Source: CAJBLF01 sp041679065 (GTDB taxonomy: Bacteria > Patescibacteriota > Gracilibacteria > Absconditabacterales > Absconditicoccaceae). Taken from it: a stretch of DNA of 17,139 nucleotides. The position numbers were made by a program, and so were the translations under genes. Positions 1 through 8,198 of this stretch are shown in pieces; the stretch's first letter is position 1; the number at the start of each line of letters is the position of its first letter. Location: the NCBI GenBank assembly GCA_041679065.1, contig JBBABI010000022.1, positions 1 to 17,139 on the forward strand. Direction: 5' to 3'. The notes below the pieces were generated by a model. The model ran no database searches and was not told the DNA's origin. It worked only from the letters and a program-made list of their open reading frames with translations.

Positions 1-1
1 A

Positions 2-682
2 TATACTGCCGGGCAATGGCAAAAGGATGTTGTTCGTATCGTTGATGATATTCATCAAAGAAAAAAGCTTCCGGTCATTGTCTGATGAACCTGACTCTAT
101 ATCGATACCATCTACAGGAATTATTCCCTGCCCGAGGCCGAACCTAATCCTAAGCTCAGAGAAGAGCTTTACGAGAAAGAGAAAAACAACCCCGGATATC
201 TACACACAGCATTGTCAAAATTAGATCCTGAAGAGGCGACAAAACATCATCCGAATTCAACCAGATTCCTGGTCAGAGCTTTGGAAATCTATTATACCAC
301 ATGAGGCAAAAAATCAGAAACCTTTGTTCAAAAGCCTGTCAAACGACCATTACTCATGATCGGTCTGCGAAGAGATAAAGAGGAGAGTAATAAGAGAATC
401 AATAAAAGAATTAAGGAAATGTTGAAAGAATGACTGATCCAGGAAGTGGAAGGTCTGTTGGCTCGTGAATACAGTAAGGATCTCCAGTCTATGAACGGTA
501 TCGGCTACAAAGAAACTATAGAATATCTAGAAGGAAAATATGATCTTGAAACATTGGAAGAATATATGAAAAAAGCAACGCATCACTTGGCTAAGAAGCA
601 GAGGACTCGATTCCGTAAATATATCGCTGAGAGTAAGCAGATGCCTAAGGAAAATGTTACATATAGAGTGTATAGTTTATAG
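2..682 (+). CDS. miaA: tRNA dimethylallyltransferase MiaA, 5' end outside window
   Basis: MiaA transfers a dimethylallyl group to N6 of A37 in tRNAs that read codons beginning with U. About 226 C-terminal residues are present; the P-loop end (roughly 80 residues) lies upstream of the window. Visible family features are YTAGQWQKD, then LPVIVGGTGLYID, then GLIQEVEGLL, GIGYKE and the C-terminal LAKKQRTRFR. Five in-frame UGA codons are read as Gly (83-85, 86-88, 92-94, 302-304, 431-433). Three of them make up the glycines of the nearly invariant GGTG motif, which is direct support for code 25. The stop is UAG. The gene converges on holB with a 55-base gap made largely of a heptamer repeat. The identification follows from family motifs; only the missing N-terminus is uncertain. 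Confidence 0.93.
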
Positions 683-691
683 TGCATGGTG

Positions 692-740
692 CAGAGTTTG
701 ATTGTAACTCTGAACTATACACCCTGAACTCTAAACTCTA
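692..740. repeat. hairpin and degenerate heptamer array between miaA and holB
   Basis: CAGAGTT (692-698) pairs with AACTCTG (706-712) around a 7-base loop. From 706 the sequence reads as 7-base units AACTCTG, AACTATA, CACCCTG, AACTCTA, AACTCTA. The last unit supplies the UAG stop of the minus-strand holB gene (738-740). No T-run follows the hairpin on either strand, so a terminator role is not supported. Confidence 0.6.
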
Positions 741-1643
741 TTCCAGTAGCCCATATAACATAAGATTCTCAATATTCACATTACTTCTCATCATCTTTTT
801 CACTTTAAGCCGTTGCTTAGATTGTTCCTGCAATCCATGGCTCATGCAGTACGATATCCAGCCATCCAGAAATGCATCCAGGATGCCGTTTTTTTTGAAA
901 TTTTTGAGGATATCATGTGCTTTGAATAATTGTTTTTTACCGGAAAGAATTCAAATAATAGTTATAAATTGCTGTTTCAATACCTCATCATGAGATAATA
1001 AATCATGGAACTGAATTAGTATTCATGGCTTTCCCATTGCCATATCGCAGACTAATTCTTTAAGTTCCTGATGGTCGGGAAAGAAGCTTTGCTCATCAGC
1101 GAATGCGAGCAATTCCTTAGGTGAGAGCTCATTGAAGTGAATGACGAGCGCTCTGGAGATAATGGTATCAATCAACTGTGATGCGTGAGAGGTGGTTGCA
1201 ATGATCAATCTATGAGCAAGCGGCTCTTCGCAGGTCTTGAGGAACGCATTCGCTGCTTCAGGAGTGATCCTTTCTATGTTTTCTATCAAGATGACTTTCA
1301 TCTTCCCGATAAATGATTGTTGTAATCGGGTAGTGATCTCTCTGATTCCTATGTCCTGATACTGGAAGTCATCAGCCAAGGTTTTAGCTGTCTCTGATTT
1401 ATCCAATTCTATCTTGAGTGAATGTTTTTTTCCGAGTTCAGCAGAAAAATCTTTGATATGGAGCAGGTCGTTGTAAAAAAAATCCCCAAGATAAGCTTTC
1501 AGTAATTCTTGTACATAACTGGATTTGCCGATATGCTCAGGCCCAGCGAGAATATAAAATGATGGCGCTGATTTCTCTCACGCAAAAAAAATATCCAGAT
1601 AGGATTTTAATAGGTGTTGGGATTGGGCATTCCCTATAAGCAT
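738..1643 (-). CDS. holB: DNA polymerase III delta' subunit (HolB-like clamp-loader ATPase)
   Basis: The reading frame encodes about 301 residues of the delta' family, part of the clamp loader that places the sliding clamp on DNA. Near the N-terminus are SQHLLKSYLDIF and the P-loop-like AGPEHIGKSSYV. Then come VILIENIERIT (Walker B position, without the acidic DE pair), AANAFLKTCEEP and a sensor-1-like LIIATTSHASQLIDTI with SRA (SRC in most homologues), all typical of delta'/DnaX relatives. Three UGA codons are read as Gly (1578-1580, 1023-1025, 951-953). The protein ends in a helical segment finishing LMLYGLLE. The start is ambiguous: the ATG at 1643 precedes the conserved N-terminal helix, whereas extending to 1760 would translate an octamer repeat array. 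There is no Shine-Dalgarno sequence. It lies downstream of lysS on the same strand. Confidence 0.85.
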
Positions 1644-1683
1644 TTCAAGTAACGTTGAGGGAGTAAATCTATGTCTGGATAAA

Positions 1684-1768
1684 ATTGAAAGATTGAAATG
1701 TTGAAACATTGAAATATGTCGGTGTTTTTTGAACCCTTCCATGTTTCCATTTTTCCACACTTCAACTT
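1684..1768. repeat. paired octamer arrays between lysS and holB
   Basis: Four 8-base units of type NTTGAAAN run head to tail at 1684-1715, and four of type TTCCANNN at 1737-1768. They are separated by 21 bases containing the core TGTCGGTGTTTTTTG. On the minus strand the order is TGGAA-type array, CAAAAAACACCGACA core, TTTCAA-type array. The same arrangement recurs at 9771-9856 and, with variation, at 3514-3632. Confidence 0.7.
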
Positions 1769-1776
1769 CCGACTAA

Positions 1777-3441
1777 TTATTTCACTTTTTTTTCTTGCTC
1801 TCAAGAAGCATCTTGGTCGGCAATGGGTTTCATCAGCGGAAACATAACGACATCTCTGATATTATCCTGCTGAGTGATGATTGCCAAGACTCTTTCAATG
1901 CCCATACCAAAGCCTGATTGCGGAGGCATGCCATATTCCATCGCTTCTACGAAATCATCATCGCCACTGGTCGCTTCTTCATCTCCTTGAGCTGCAGCTT
2001 CTGCTTGTTTGGTGAAATTCACTGCTTGTTCAAGAGGATTTACTAGTTCTGAATATGCTTTGCAAAGTTCCCATCCATTGACGAGTAATTGAAATTGTTC
2101 CACGGTTTCATGATCTTTATCTGAAGTTCTCGCAAGCGGCTGCATAATGACGGGATAATTGTAGATGAATGCTGGTCAGATAATCGTCGGTCTCAGGACT
2201 TTTTTATATAGATAATCAATCAGCGTGATCGTTCCCATCGTGTCCATTTTTTCAAACATGATTCATTTTTTCTGGATATCTTGTCTGAGAGTATCAGCAT
2301 CGTCTATCGTATATTTCGTAATATCTATTCCTGAGGCATTCGCGATTCCTTTGGTGAAGTCTATCCTTTCCCGAGGCGTGGTAAAATCTACTTCTTTCAC
2401 TTCACCTTCCTTATCTTTGATGTTCAATTTCTTTGGCAGTCATAATTTTTCAAAAAGATAATCAAACATCTTTTCAGTAAACTTCATATTGTCTTCATAA
2501 TTTCGATAGACCGCATAATGTTCCACCTGCGTAAATTCCTGGATATGACTAGGATCTGAACCTTCATTCCTGAAGTCCTGCCCGATCTCAAACACTTTCT
2601 CGTATCTTCCGACGGTCGCCTTTTTCAGCGCCGTTTCAAAGGCGATTCTGAGATAAACATCCGTATCGAAGTCGTGATGATGCGTGACGAAAGGTCTGGC
2701 TGCTGCTCCTGAAGCGGCATTTCCGAGTATGTTGGTCTGGATCTCTACAAATCCTTCTTTGGTATAAAATTCCCTGAGCGTTTGGTAAAACTTTGACTTC
2801 AAGAGAAACCTCTGATAGGACTCTGGATTCATGATGAGGTCCAGATATCTTTTTCTATAAATATCTTCTTGATCTTGCAGGCCATGGAATTTTTCTGGTA
2901 ATGGTCTGATGGCCTTGGATAAGAATGAAAATTCAGAGACGAAAATCGTTAATTCGCCTTTATGTGTTTTAAAGATTTCTCACTTCACACCTATAAAATC
3001 ACCGACATCAACCATCTTTTCCATAAATTTATAAGCAGAAATTTCTTCTCAGCTTTTATTCCTCAACACATCAGTATAAGATCAACCTTCGCTGTTCACT
3101 GTTCACTGTTCACTGTTCACTGCAATTCTGCAATTGTCGCGATGAAACATGAGTTGTATTTGGTCAGTGCTATCAAGTAATTTTGCGAATGCTAATTTCC
3201 CATGGGAGCGGTACAGCATCAGTCTGCCTGCAGTCTGCACTTGTATTTCAGGAGTTGGAATAATATCGTTGATATCACGATGTTCCTTAGTTTCATATTT
3301 CTTAATAATATCGCCAATCAAATCCTTCTTATCAAAAGATTGAGCAAAAGGAATGATGCCCATGTCTCTGATTTTCTGGATTTTAGCGATACGGACATCG
3401 CGTTCGCCTTGATGATCGGTCACTGTTGTTCCTTCAGTCAT
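1777..3441 (-). CDS. lysS: lysyl-tRNA synthetase, class II
   Basis: The gene encodes about 554 residues (E. coli LysS has 505). It attaches lysine to tRNA-Lys in the cytoplasm. The N-terminal OB fold contains QVQTAGRLMLYRSHGKLAFA and GDFIGVKGEIF. The class II catalytic domain follows, with motif 1 around IYRKRYLDLIMNPE, motif 2 FEIGQDFRNEGSDPSHIQEF, the substrate-pocket segment LLVNGWELCKAYSELVNPLE and motif 3 GFGMGIERVLAI. Motif 2 has SHIQEFT where classical LysS has RHNPEFT. Eight UGA codons are read as Gly (3103, 3082, 3049, 2980, 2440, 2263, 2176 and 1801, lowest coordinate of each). The OB fold carries an insertion encoded by a heptamer tandem repeat. The ATG at 3441 is preceded only by AT-rich sequence. 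The C-terminal tail GEQEKKVK ends at UAA. Confidence 0.95.
3092..3122 (-). repeat. 7-bp tandem repeat inside lysS
   Basis: Four perfect head-to-tail copies of CTGTTCA plus a partial fifth (plus-strand notation) lie inside the lysS reading frame. On the coding strand the unit is TGAACAG, translated as VNSEQGTVNSE, which includes a UGA glycine. Three units equal 21 bases, so gain or loss of three keeps the frame, while one or two would break it. The region corresponds to a loop of the OB fold. Confidence 0.9.
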
Positions 3442-3513
3442 TACAAAAAATTAGTTAATAAAGCCTATAATAAAAAAATATAGATATTTCAGGGTAAATC
3501 GCAATGTAAAAAA

Positions 3514-3646
3514 ATGGAAAGATGGAAGGATGGAAAAATACGACCGAAGGAAGTCCTGTAAGGGGAAAGATGGTGGAGTTTTTTTTGAAATATTTCTATG
3601 TTTCAATATTTCCACTTTTCAACATTTCAACCACTCCGAAGGAGTG
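3514..3646. repeat. octamer arrays and hairpin between prepilin gene and lysS
   Basis: Three ATGGAARN octamers lie at 3514-3537 and five TTTCNANN octamers in strict register at 3593-3632. The 55-base spacer holds GATGGTGGAGTTTTTTTT, whose complement resembles the core of the 9771 copy. Immediately beyond, CACTCC (3632-3637) and GGAGTG (3641-3646) form a 6-bp triloop hairpin just downstream of the prepilin stop. There is no T-run after it on the minus strand. Confidence 0.7.
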
Positions 3647-3648
3647 AA

Positions 3649-4725
3649 CTATTTCGTGTAGAAGCTTTTCGTGGAAAAACTGGTCTGCAAGCTTAATTGG
3701 AAGTCGTCCAGCGAAGGCAGTCAGAGTTTTTTCTGCCGTATTTTGCCGTAAAGCTTGTTTGTTAATGAGATCGTAAAATAAGGATTAATCTGAACTTCAG
3801 GTTGCGCGAGGGCGTAGTCAGGATTTTTGGTCGGAGAGACGACGAGGTTCCGATCACTGACCGTCAGATTCTGATCAAAAAGATTTACTCGGCCGTCATC
3901 AGTATTGAGAGGCAGTCTGTATCCGCTATATAAAGTAGCATCTATTCCACTTCAATTACAGAGAAATCCTTGCGCATAATCACAAGCTCGAGTATCGATA
4001 TTGCCATCATACACGCCAGAAGAAGTATTCGGATTGAAGGTATGATGATCTCAAGCATCAAATCCTCTTAATTTCAACATCTGCAAAGTATACAGATATT
4101 CGCTATCGCCACTGATGGCACCATCATTATTTCGGTCGCCACTTTCTACCAGTATCCTTCTGAGATAAATTCTTTGCTTACCATCTTGGGAGATGAGATA
4201 GAGCTCCTGCACACCAGTCGCATCTGCTATCGCATCAGGTCATTTTTCTACATTCACATCAATGCCATTAATATCTCGAAATTGCAGAGTATATTCTCCG
4301 AAAGATTGCATTCATCACTGGGCACATCCTGAGCCATTGAGAAGCCAGGGGTTTATATCAGAACTGTTGCAATAATAGAGCTGATGACTGTTTGAATCGT
4401 TTGGACTACCATTGCCATAAGCAGTGAAATCAGGGCAATATCAGCCAGTAGCGGTATTTCGCGTAAAATTTGCACCAGAATTCCCATTGCATCAGACCCA
4501 TTGCCTATTGAAATATTCTTCATAATCGATCGTATAATCCTTGAGGAGGAGATTGATCTTTTCCATAGCGTTATATGAGCTTTCTATCAGTGATTGTCTG
4601 GCTTGGATATTGTATCTGAGCTTCATCATCTTGGTATACAAAGAAATGATGATGACGAAAAGGACCAAAAAAATCGTCATAGAAATGATGATTTCAAGGA
4701 GAGTAAATCAGCGTCTTGATTTCAT
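3649..4725 (-). CDS. large prepilin-like protein with class III signal
   Basis: About 358 residues. The N-terminus MKSRRG/FTLLEIIISMTIF is a textbook type IV prepilin leader: basic residues, cleavage after Gly, N-methylated Phe at mature +1 and Glu at +5, followed by a hydrophobic helix to about residue 36. It would be cut and methylated by a PilD-type peptidase and placed in a pilus or pseudopilus; the peptidase and assembly ATPase are not in the window. The cleavage-site Gly is a UGA codon (4708-4710), one of nine in the gene. The body is rich in Gly, Asn, Asp and Ser, with several Cys. DRNNDG near residues 197-202 looks like a DxNxDG calcium-binding loop (inference). Its length exceeds major pilins (about 150 residues), suggesting a minor pilin or adhesive tip subunit. 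The start codon overlaps an ATTAAAAG repeat. Confidence 0.88.
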
Positions 4726-4750
4726 TAAAAGATTAAAAGATTAAAAGATT
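4724..4750. repeat. ATTAAAAG triplicate at prepilin start
   Basis: Three exact head-to-tail copies of ATTAAAAG (4724-4731, 4732-4739, 4740-4747) and a partial fourth. The first overlaps the complement of the prepilin ATG (4723-4725). The immediate 5' leader of the prepilin mRNA is therefore an octamer array rather than a Shine-Dalgarno leader. Confidence 0.85.
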
Positions 4751-4774
4751 ACAGGAAAGAGAATCACCCCCTTC

Positions 4775-4908
4775 CCCCTCTTTATTCACAGGATTCCCTT
4801 CGGTCGCAAAGAGGGGCGCCCTACATTCTATCAATTGAAAGCCTCCGGCGTCTACCCCGCACAAAGCTGCGGGGCTAAAGGAGGTGTCGAGCGAATGCGA
4901 GACGGAGG
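4775..4908. repeat. palindrome cluster between two surface-protein genes
   Basis: Within the 309-base gap 4726-5034, CCCCTCTTT (4775-4783) pairs with AAAGAGGGG (4808-4816). CCTCCG (4842-4847) pairs with CGGAGG (4903-4908), enclosing the perfect 7-bp hairpin ACCCCGC-type stem 4855-4861/4868-4874 with a CAAAGC loop. The tract is more GC-rich than its surroundings. No gene or known element was recognised; it looks like an intergenic palindromic repeat of the REP type. The part after 4910 is AT-rich and shows only loose TTCATTATT repetition. Confidence 0.6.
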
Positions 4909-4976
4909 ATTCTATAAAAAGACACCTTCATTATTAATTATTCATTATTCATTCATTTGCAATGTTTTCTCAAATC

Positions 4977-5003
4977 AAAAAAGGACAGTCTATGACCATC
5001 CTT
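4977..5003 (-). terminator. intrinsic terminator of the repeat surface-protein gene
   Basis: Read on the minus strand, AAGGA and GGTC pair with GACT and TCCTT around an ATA loop with one internal mismatch, followed by a run of T (complement of A 4977-4982). It lies 32 bases past the UAG of the upstream gene on the same strand. Confidence 0.7.
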
Positions 5004-5034
5004 CTCTATATTTCAGAATATATAATTACTTTGT

Positions 5035-6471
5035 CTAATCTCTAAGATTGATAGTATATGAATACCAAGCTACCCATGCATCATTAAAGTCATCATAATC
5101 TTGATATTCTCTCTCATCTATATCATCCAAGATATCGGACATATCATCATAGAAAGTATCAGATCTATTTTTCCAGGTTGTACTATTTCTGAGTTTAGAA
5201 TAGTTGTTTTTGAGATCAGTGATCATGCTTGGCCGAGCATCATAAATATCCTGGACAGTACTGAGTTCGCTTGAGGTGAATCCATCTACTGAACTGCTAG
5301 AAGAAGACGAACTGCTGCTACCGACAGTGAATGTTCTTTCTCCATCTATGCTGGTATCATCTTCATCATAGACAATAAGTTTATAACTGCCATTTTGTTT
5401 GAATCTGATCAAACTATCGATAGTGTATTCTCCATCATAAGAAGTAGAGAATCCAAAAGAAGTCCTATCCAATTCATAATACGAGCTGGTAGCAGTGATT
5501 CGAGAAGAACCTGATTTTCTCTGGACTTTGAATTTTACGGTGTTGTCATAATCAGTAACGGTATCATTACCATCATCGCGAGCTTCTACAGTGATATCTA
5601 CCCATGCATTTTTGCTAGGAGTAGCATCGCTGGCAGTGACTGCGAAGTTATCAAGATCGCCGTTGGAAGTAGAAGTACCGATATCAAATTCATCGGAATA
5701 GCCATAGATGGAAGAATCGCTGCTATCATATACCTTTAATCTATATGTTCCATTCTGGGTAAATCTTACCAGGTCAGTAAGTTTTTTTTCGCCATCGTTA
5801 GATGAAGTGAAGTTATAAGAAGTGACATCAAGATCATAATAAGATGATGAAGCAGTAGACCGAGTAGATCCAGATTTTTTCTGAACGGTGAATTTGACAG
5901 TATCAGTATAATCAGTGACAGTATCATCGCTGTCATCAAGCGCTTCAATAGTGATATCAACCCATTCATCTTCATCAGGATCAGAAGGAGAAGTAGAGAC
6001 ATCAAAGCTATCTACATCATCATTGGAAGTTCAGCCTCCGCCGATATCAGCCCGTTCGCCATTATCAAAATCATATGTCCAGGAAGGATAGGTTCGTTGA
6101 ACGTTGTCAGAAGGTTTGTCATCCCGATCCTCTGGTGGTAGTTCGTTGGATCTGATATAGAGTTTAAATCTTCATATATCGTTGCTTGGGAAATCTGATT
6201 CATCATAAGTAAATGATCCATTACAAGAAGAAATGCTTCTGAGCGAATTGTCAGGTAGCAGAATATCACATCTAAGCGTACCCGCTGAACCGTCAGTTTC
6301 CAGTTCAAATTCATCACTATCAGTCTGATTCAAAGCAACACAAACGGTGCCGGCTGAGAATTCTACATCTTTGCAATCATTGTCGGTATGGGCAGAAACT
6401 CCAGCAAAAAATCCACTGAATAATGCAATGCTACCAAGTGAACCAAGCAATGAGATCAAAAGCTTTTTCAT
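5035..6471 (-). CDS. secreted protein with two tandem beta-sandwich-like repeats
   Basis: About 478 residues, family not recognised. MKKLLISLLGSLGSIALFSG and FFAGVSAHTDND form a signal peptide with likely cleavage after the Ala of VSA. An N-terminal Cys-containing segment (to about residue 105) is followed by two copies of a roughly 115-residue Asp/Ser/Thr-rich unit. Shared landmarks are DEWVDITIEALDD versus NAWVDITVEARDD, TVTDYTDTVKFTVQKKSGS versus TVTDYDNTVKFKVQRKSGS, and QNGTYRLKVYD versus QNGSYKLIVYD. The pattern suggests Ig-like or filamin-like domains (inference). A ten-serine linker leads to a charged helical C-terminal domain. There is no LPXTG motif and no C-terminal membrane anchor. 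UGA is used twice (6172-6174, 6031-6033). The ATG at 6471 was chosen because the signal peptide starts there. The gene has its own consensus promoter and a terminator. Confidence 0.85.
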
Positions 6472-6513
6472 GAGAAATAATAAGAGGGTAAAAAGAAATA
6501 GAGTTCTAAATTT

Positions 6514-6529
6514 TTCGACAATTCGACAA
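6514..6529. repeat. TTCGACAA octamer pair in the leader of the secreted protein
   Basis: Two exact copies of TTCGACAA stand head to tail between the promoter at 6548-6575 and the start codon at 6471, so they are transcribed in the 5' leader. No Shine-Dalgarno sequence is present in this leader. Confidence 0.6.
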
Positions 6530-6547
6530 TTTGATATTTCGCATACA

Positions 6548-6575
6548 ATTATAGTCAATTTTAAGTTTTTGTCAA
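6548..6575 (-). promoter_or_regulatory. consensus sigma-70-type promoter for the secreted repeat protein
   Basis: On the minus strand, TTGACA (complement of 6570-6575) and TATAAT (complement of 6548-6553) are both exact consensus hexamers, separated by 16 bases. Transcription would start near 6541, giving a leader of about 70 bases before the ATG at 6471. This is the strongest promoter-like sequence seen in the window. Confidence 0.75.
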
Positions 6576-6659
6576 ATTTTTATATAAGAAAGTTTAGCCA
6601 TTTGGATTGATATAGAAAGTGAAAATAATATAAGAGATTTGATTGAAATTTATAAACAA

Positions 6660-6767
6660 TTGTCATGTAGAGTCCAGGCGGACGAGAAATCCTATCCATC
6701 AGATTAGGAGATTTCTCCTTCCTTTGGTTCCCGCAGTTGTGTGCGGAATAGGATGTCGAAATGACAA
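6660..6767. repeat. multi-branched palindromic intergenic element
   Basis: TTGTCAT (6660-6666) and ATGACAA (6761-6767) would close a structure containing three hairpins: GTCC/GGAC (6672-6675/6680-6683), GAGAAATC/GATTTCTC (6684-6691/6710-6717) and CCGCA/TGCGG (6731-6735/6742-6746). ATCCTAT (6689-6695) can alternatively pair with ATAGGAT (6748-6754). The terminal GTCAT/ATGAC arms resemble those of widespread REP-like intergenic elements. With the promoter and the flanking repeats it accounts for most of the 345-base gap 6472-6816. Confidence 0.6.
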
Positions 6768-6769
6768 AC

Positions 6770-6790
6770 AAATTCCAAATTCCAAATTCC
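6770..6790. repeat. AAATTCC heptamer triplicate
   Basis: Three exact head-to-tail copies of AAATTCC directly abut the palindromic element at 6660-6767 and end 26 bases before the start codon at 6817. No promoter for the plus-strand gene was recognised in this gap. Confidence 0.8.
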
Positions 6791-6816
6791 TCATTTTTAA
6801 CTTTTAATTCATCTCT

Positions 6817-7293
6817 ATGCATACTATTATTGGTAAAATTATCAGATTTTTTCTGTGGCTGCTTTCCTCTTTTATCATTTTGATGCTTTTGATCGGTTTA
6901 GCGAAGTTTAATTGGAATATAAGTGATTATATCGGATTTCTAAATGCCAGAGACCGGAAAACTGCCCGATGACAATTAACCATATCTCACCCTTCTTCTC
7001 TAGGATATGTATTCCGGGGAAATGGTAGTGAGCTAGATTCTGGTACGATTTTGAGCGGAGATTTATTGACTGGAGAACTACTTACCGGAGAGGAATCTAC
7101 ATGATTGGATGCGTATGATCCTAGTCTGGAAACTGACTTAAATGCTATTCCTGAGGATGAATTAACGGGGAATATCAGTACGGACGAAGGATTCGGCTTT
7201 ACAGGAACGGAGGAGACCACTTCTGCTTCAAATTCAGGAGACGATAAAGCACAGCTTCTCAATCTCATCAGACAACGTGAATTGAATAACTAG
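6817..7293 (+). CDS. small single-span membrane protein, unknown function
   Basis: A 158-residue protein starting MHTIIGKIIRFFLWLLSS. One hydrophobic segment (about residues 10-30) is followed by a polar, acidic tail rich in Gly, Thr, Ser, Asp and Glu. Within the tail, short TGELLTGEESTG and LTGN segments repeat. The topology is probably N-terminal anchor with an external tail (inference). UGA encodes Gly at 6970-6972 and 7102-7104; with the standard code only 62 C-terminal residues would be predicted. The ATG at 6817 is the first that includes the membrane segment. No domain family was recognised. It heads the plus-strand series that runs to dnaA. Confidence 0.72.
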
Positions 7294-7299
7294 GTTTAT

Positions 7300-7355
7300 A
7301 GCCTGAAGTTCAAAGCTTAAAGCATAAAGCCTGAAGCTTGAAGATGGAAGTTTAG
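7300..7355. repeat. degenerate heptamer array (AGNNTRA)8
   Basis: Eight consecutive 7-base units: AGCCTGA, AGTTCAA, AGCTTAA, AGCATAA, AGCCTGA, AGCTTGA, AGATGGA, AGTTTAG. The array fills the gap between the membrane protein stop (7293) and the sufD-like start (7380); the remaining bases are A/T-rich. Confidence 0.75.
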
Positions 7356-7379
7356 AAATTTAAAATTGAAAATTAATCC

Positions 7380-8048
7380 ATGATTCACTTTTTCCGTAAC
7401 AAAATAGGTACTACGAAGATTCCTGCACATACTCAGGAATTTTTGATAGATCAAAATTCAAATCTTTCTGCTCAGAGAGAAATTCTTGTCGGAGCCAAAA
7501 GCATGGTGAAATATCTGATTATCTGAACTCAGTCGAAGAGTAAAATCATTGTCAAGACGACAGGCGAGGCGAGTGATATCAAAATTTTTGGCATTTTTTT
7601 TGGTACGCAAGCCAAGGCAGATATCCAGGTGCAGATAGATCATGCACATACGCAGGTGCAAGTGCATCTGATCAGTTTCCTCCAGGATAAGAGTGCTATC
7701 GACGTCAATGGGAATATTTCCATTTCATCATGAATTACCAAAGTTGTTGCAGGATTGTTGCAGGAAAATATCATCTTGGGCGATCATATCCATATCCAGG
7801 CCAAACCGATGTTGACTATTTCATCCAATGATGTCCAAGCCAGTCATGGCGCCAAGATAGAAAGGATAGATAGCGAAAAGCTACTTTATATGACCAGCAG
7901 GGGACTGACTCCTCAGCAAGCGCAGCGCTTAGTTATCCAATGATATTTCACCCATATCTCCGACCAGATGAGCTGAGGGATGTCGGAGAAAGAGGCCAAA
8001 GAATTCAGTTCATTATTGGATGATATCCAGCAAAAGATCCTGCCTTAG
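7380..8048 (+). CDS. short SufD/SufB-family Fe-S cluster assembly protein
   Basis: A 222-residue protein of the SufBD family, which forms the scaffold with the SufC ATPase for iron-sulfur cluster assembly. The diagnostic C-terminal half reads AKPMLTISSNDVQASHGAKI, then a YMTSRGLTPQQAQRLVIQGYF segment, the counterpart of the SufD/SufB pattern P-x-L-x-I-x-x-x-D-V-x-A-x-H-G followed by L-x-S-R-G-(5)-A-(2)-L-(3)-G-F. The last Gly is UGA (7941-7943). The conserved His of ASHG is present. Other UGA glycines are at 7524, 7731 and 7974. SufB and SufD are usually 400-480 residues, so the N-terminal half is missing or replaced. SufC, SufB and SufS are not in the window. The ATG at 7380 has no ribosome binding site. 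SufB versus SufD cannot be decided. Confidence 0.8.
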
Positions 8049-8057
8049 GCAGATTTT

Positions 8058-8120
8058 GAGTTACGTGTTACGTGTTGCATGTTACGAGTTACGAGTTATA
8101 TACTACGGGTTATGAGTAAA
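8058..8120. repeat. degenerate heptamer array (GNGTTAC)9
   Basis: Nine 7-base units in register: GAGTTAC, GTGTTAC, GTGTTGC, ATGTTAC, GAGTTAC, GAGTTAT, ATACTAC, GGGTTAT, GAGTAAA. The array starts ten bases past the sufD-like stop and fills about half of the gap before the NUDIX gene. An open frame through it (from 8079) is repeat sequence, so the NUDIX start was placed downstream. Confidence 0.8.
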
Positions 8121-8140
8121 GGTATTCTCATCACTAGGGA

Positions 8141-8162
8141 CCTGCCTACCGGACAGGGAGGC
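8141..8162. repeat. CCTGCCTACC palindrome, copy 1
   Basis: CCTGCC and GGGAGG arms flank TACCGGACA. A close relative (CTTGCCTACCGACAGGCAGG) lies inside the VWA-like gene at 9048-9067. It appears to be a small dispersed palindrome; this copy is intergenic, 37 bases before the NUDIX start. Confidence 0.6.
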
Positions 8163-8198
8163 TCGACACTCGTCACTGATTTTATTTTATTCTATCCA

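Noticed and set aside
2..682. UGA as tryptophan (code 4) or selenocysteine
   Set aside because: Conserved-motif positions need Gly (GGTG, TGIP, RELEG), not Trp; UGG is used for Trp; no SECIS-like element accompanies the many UGA codons.
682..993. 103-codon open frame on the plus strand
   Set aside because: It is antisense to the C-terminal part of holB, which becomes visible only when UGA is read as Gly.
1644..1760. Longer N-terminus for holB
   Set aside because: The extension would translate the octamer array and has no homology to the family; the ATG at 1643 gives the usual N-terminus.
3514..3632. CRISPR array
   Set aside because: Units are 8 bases without spacers and no cas genes are present.
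8079..8198. Longer N-terminus for the NUDIX protein
   Set aside because: It starts in a heptamer array and crosses a dispersed palindrome; the domain begins after the ATG at 8199.
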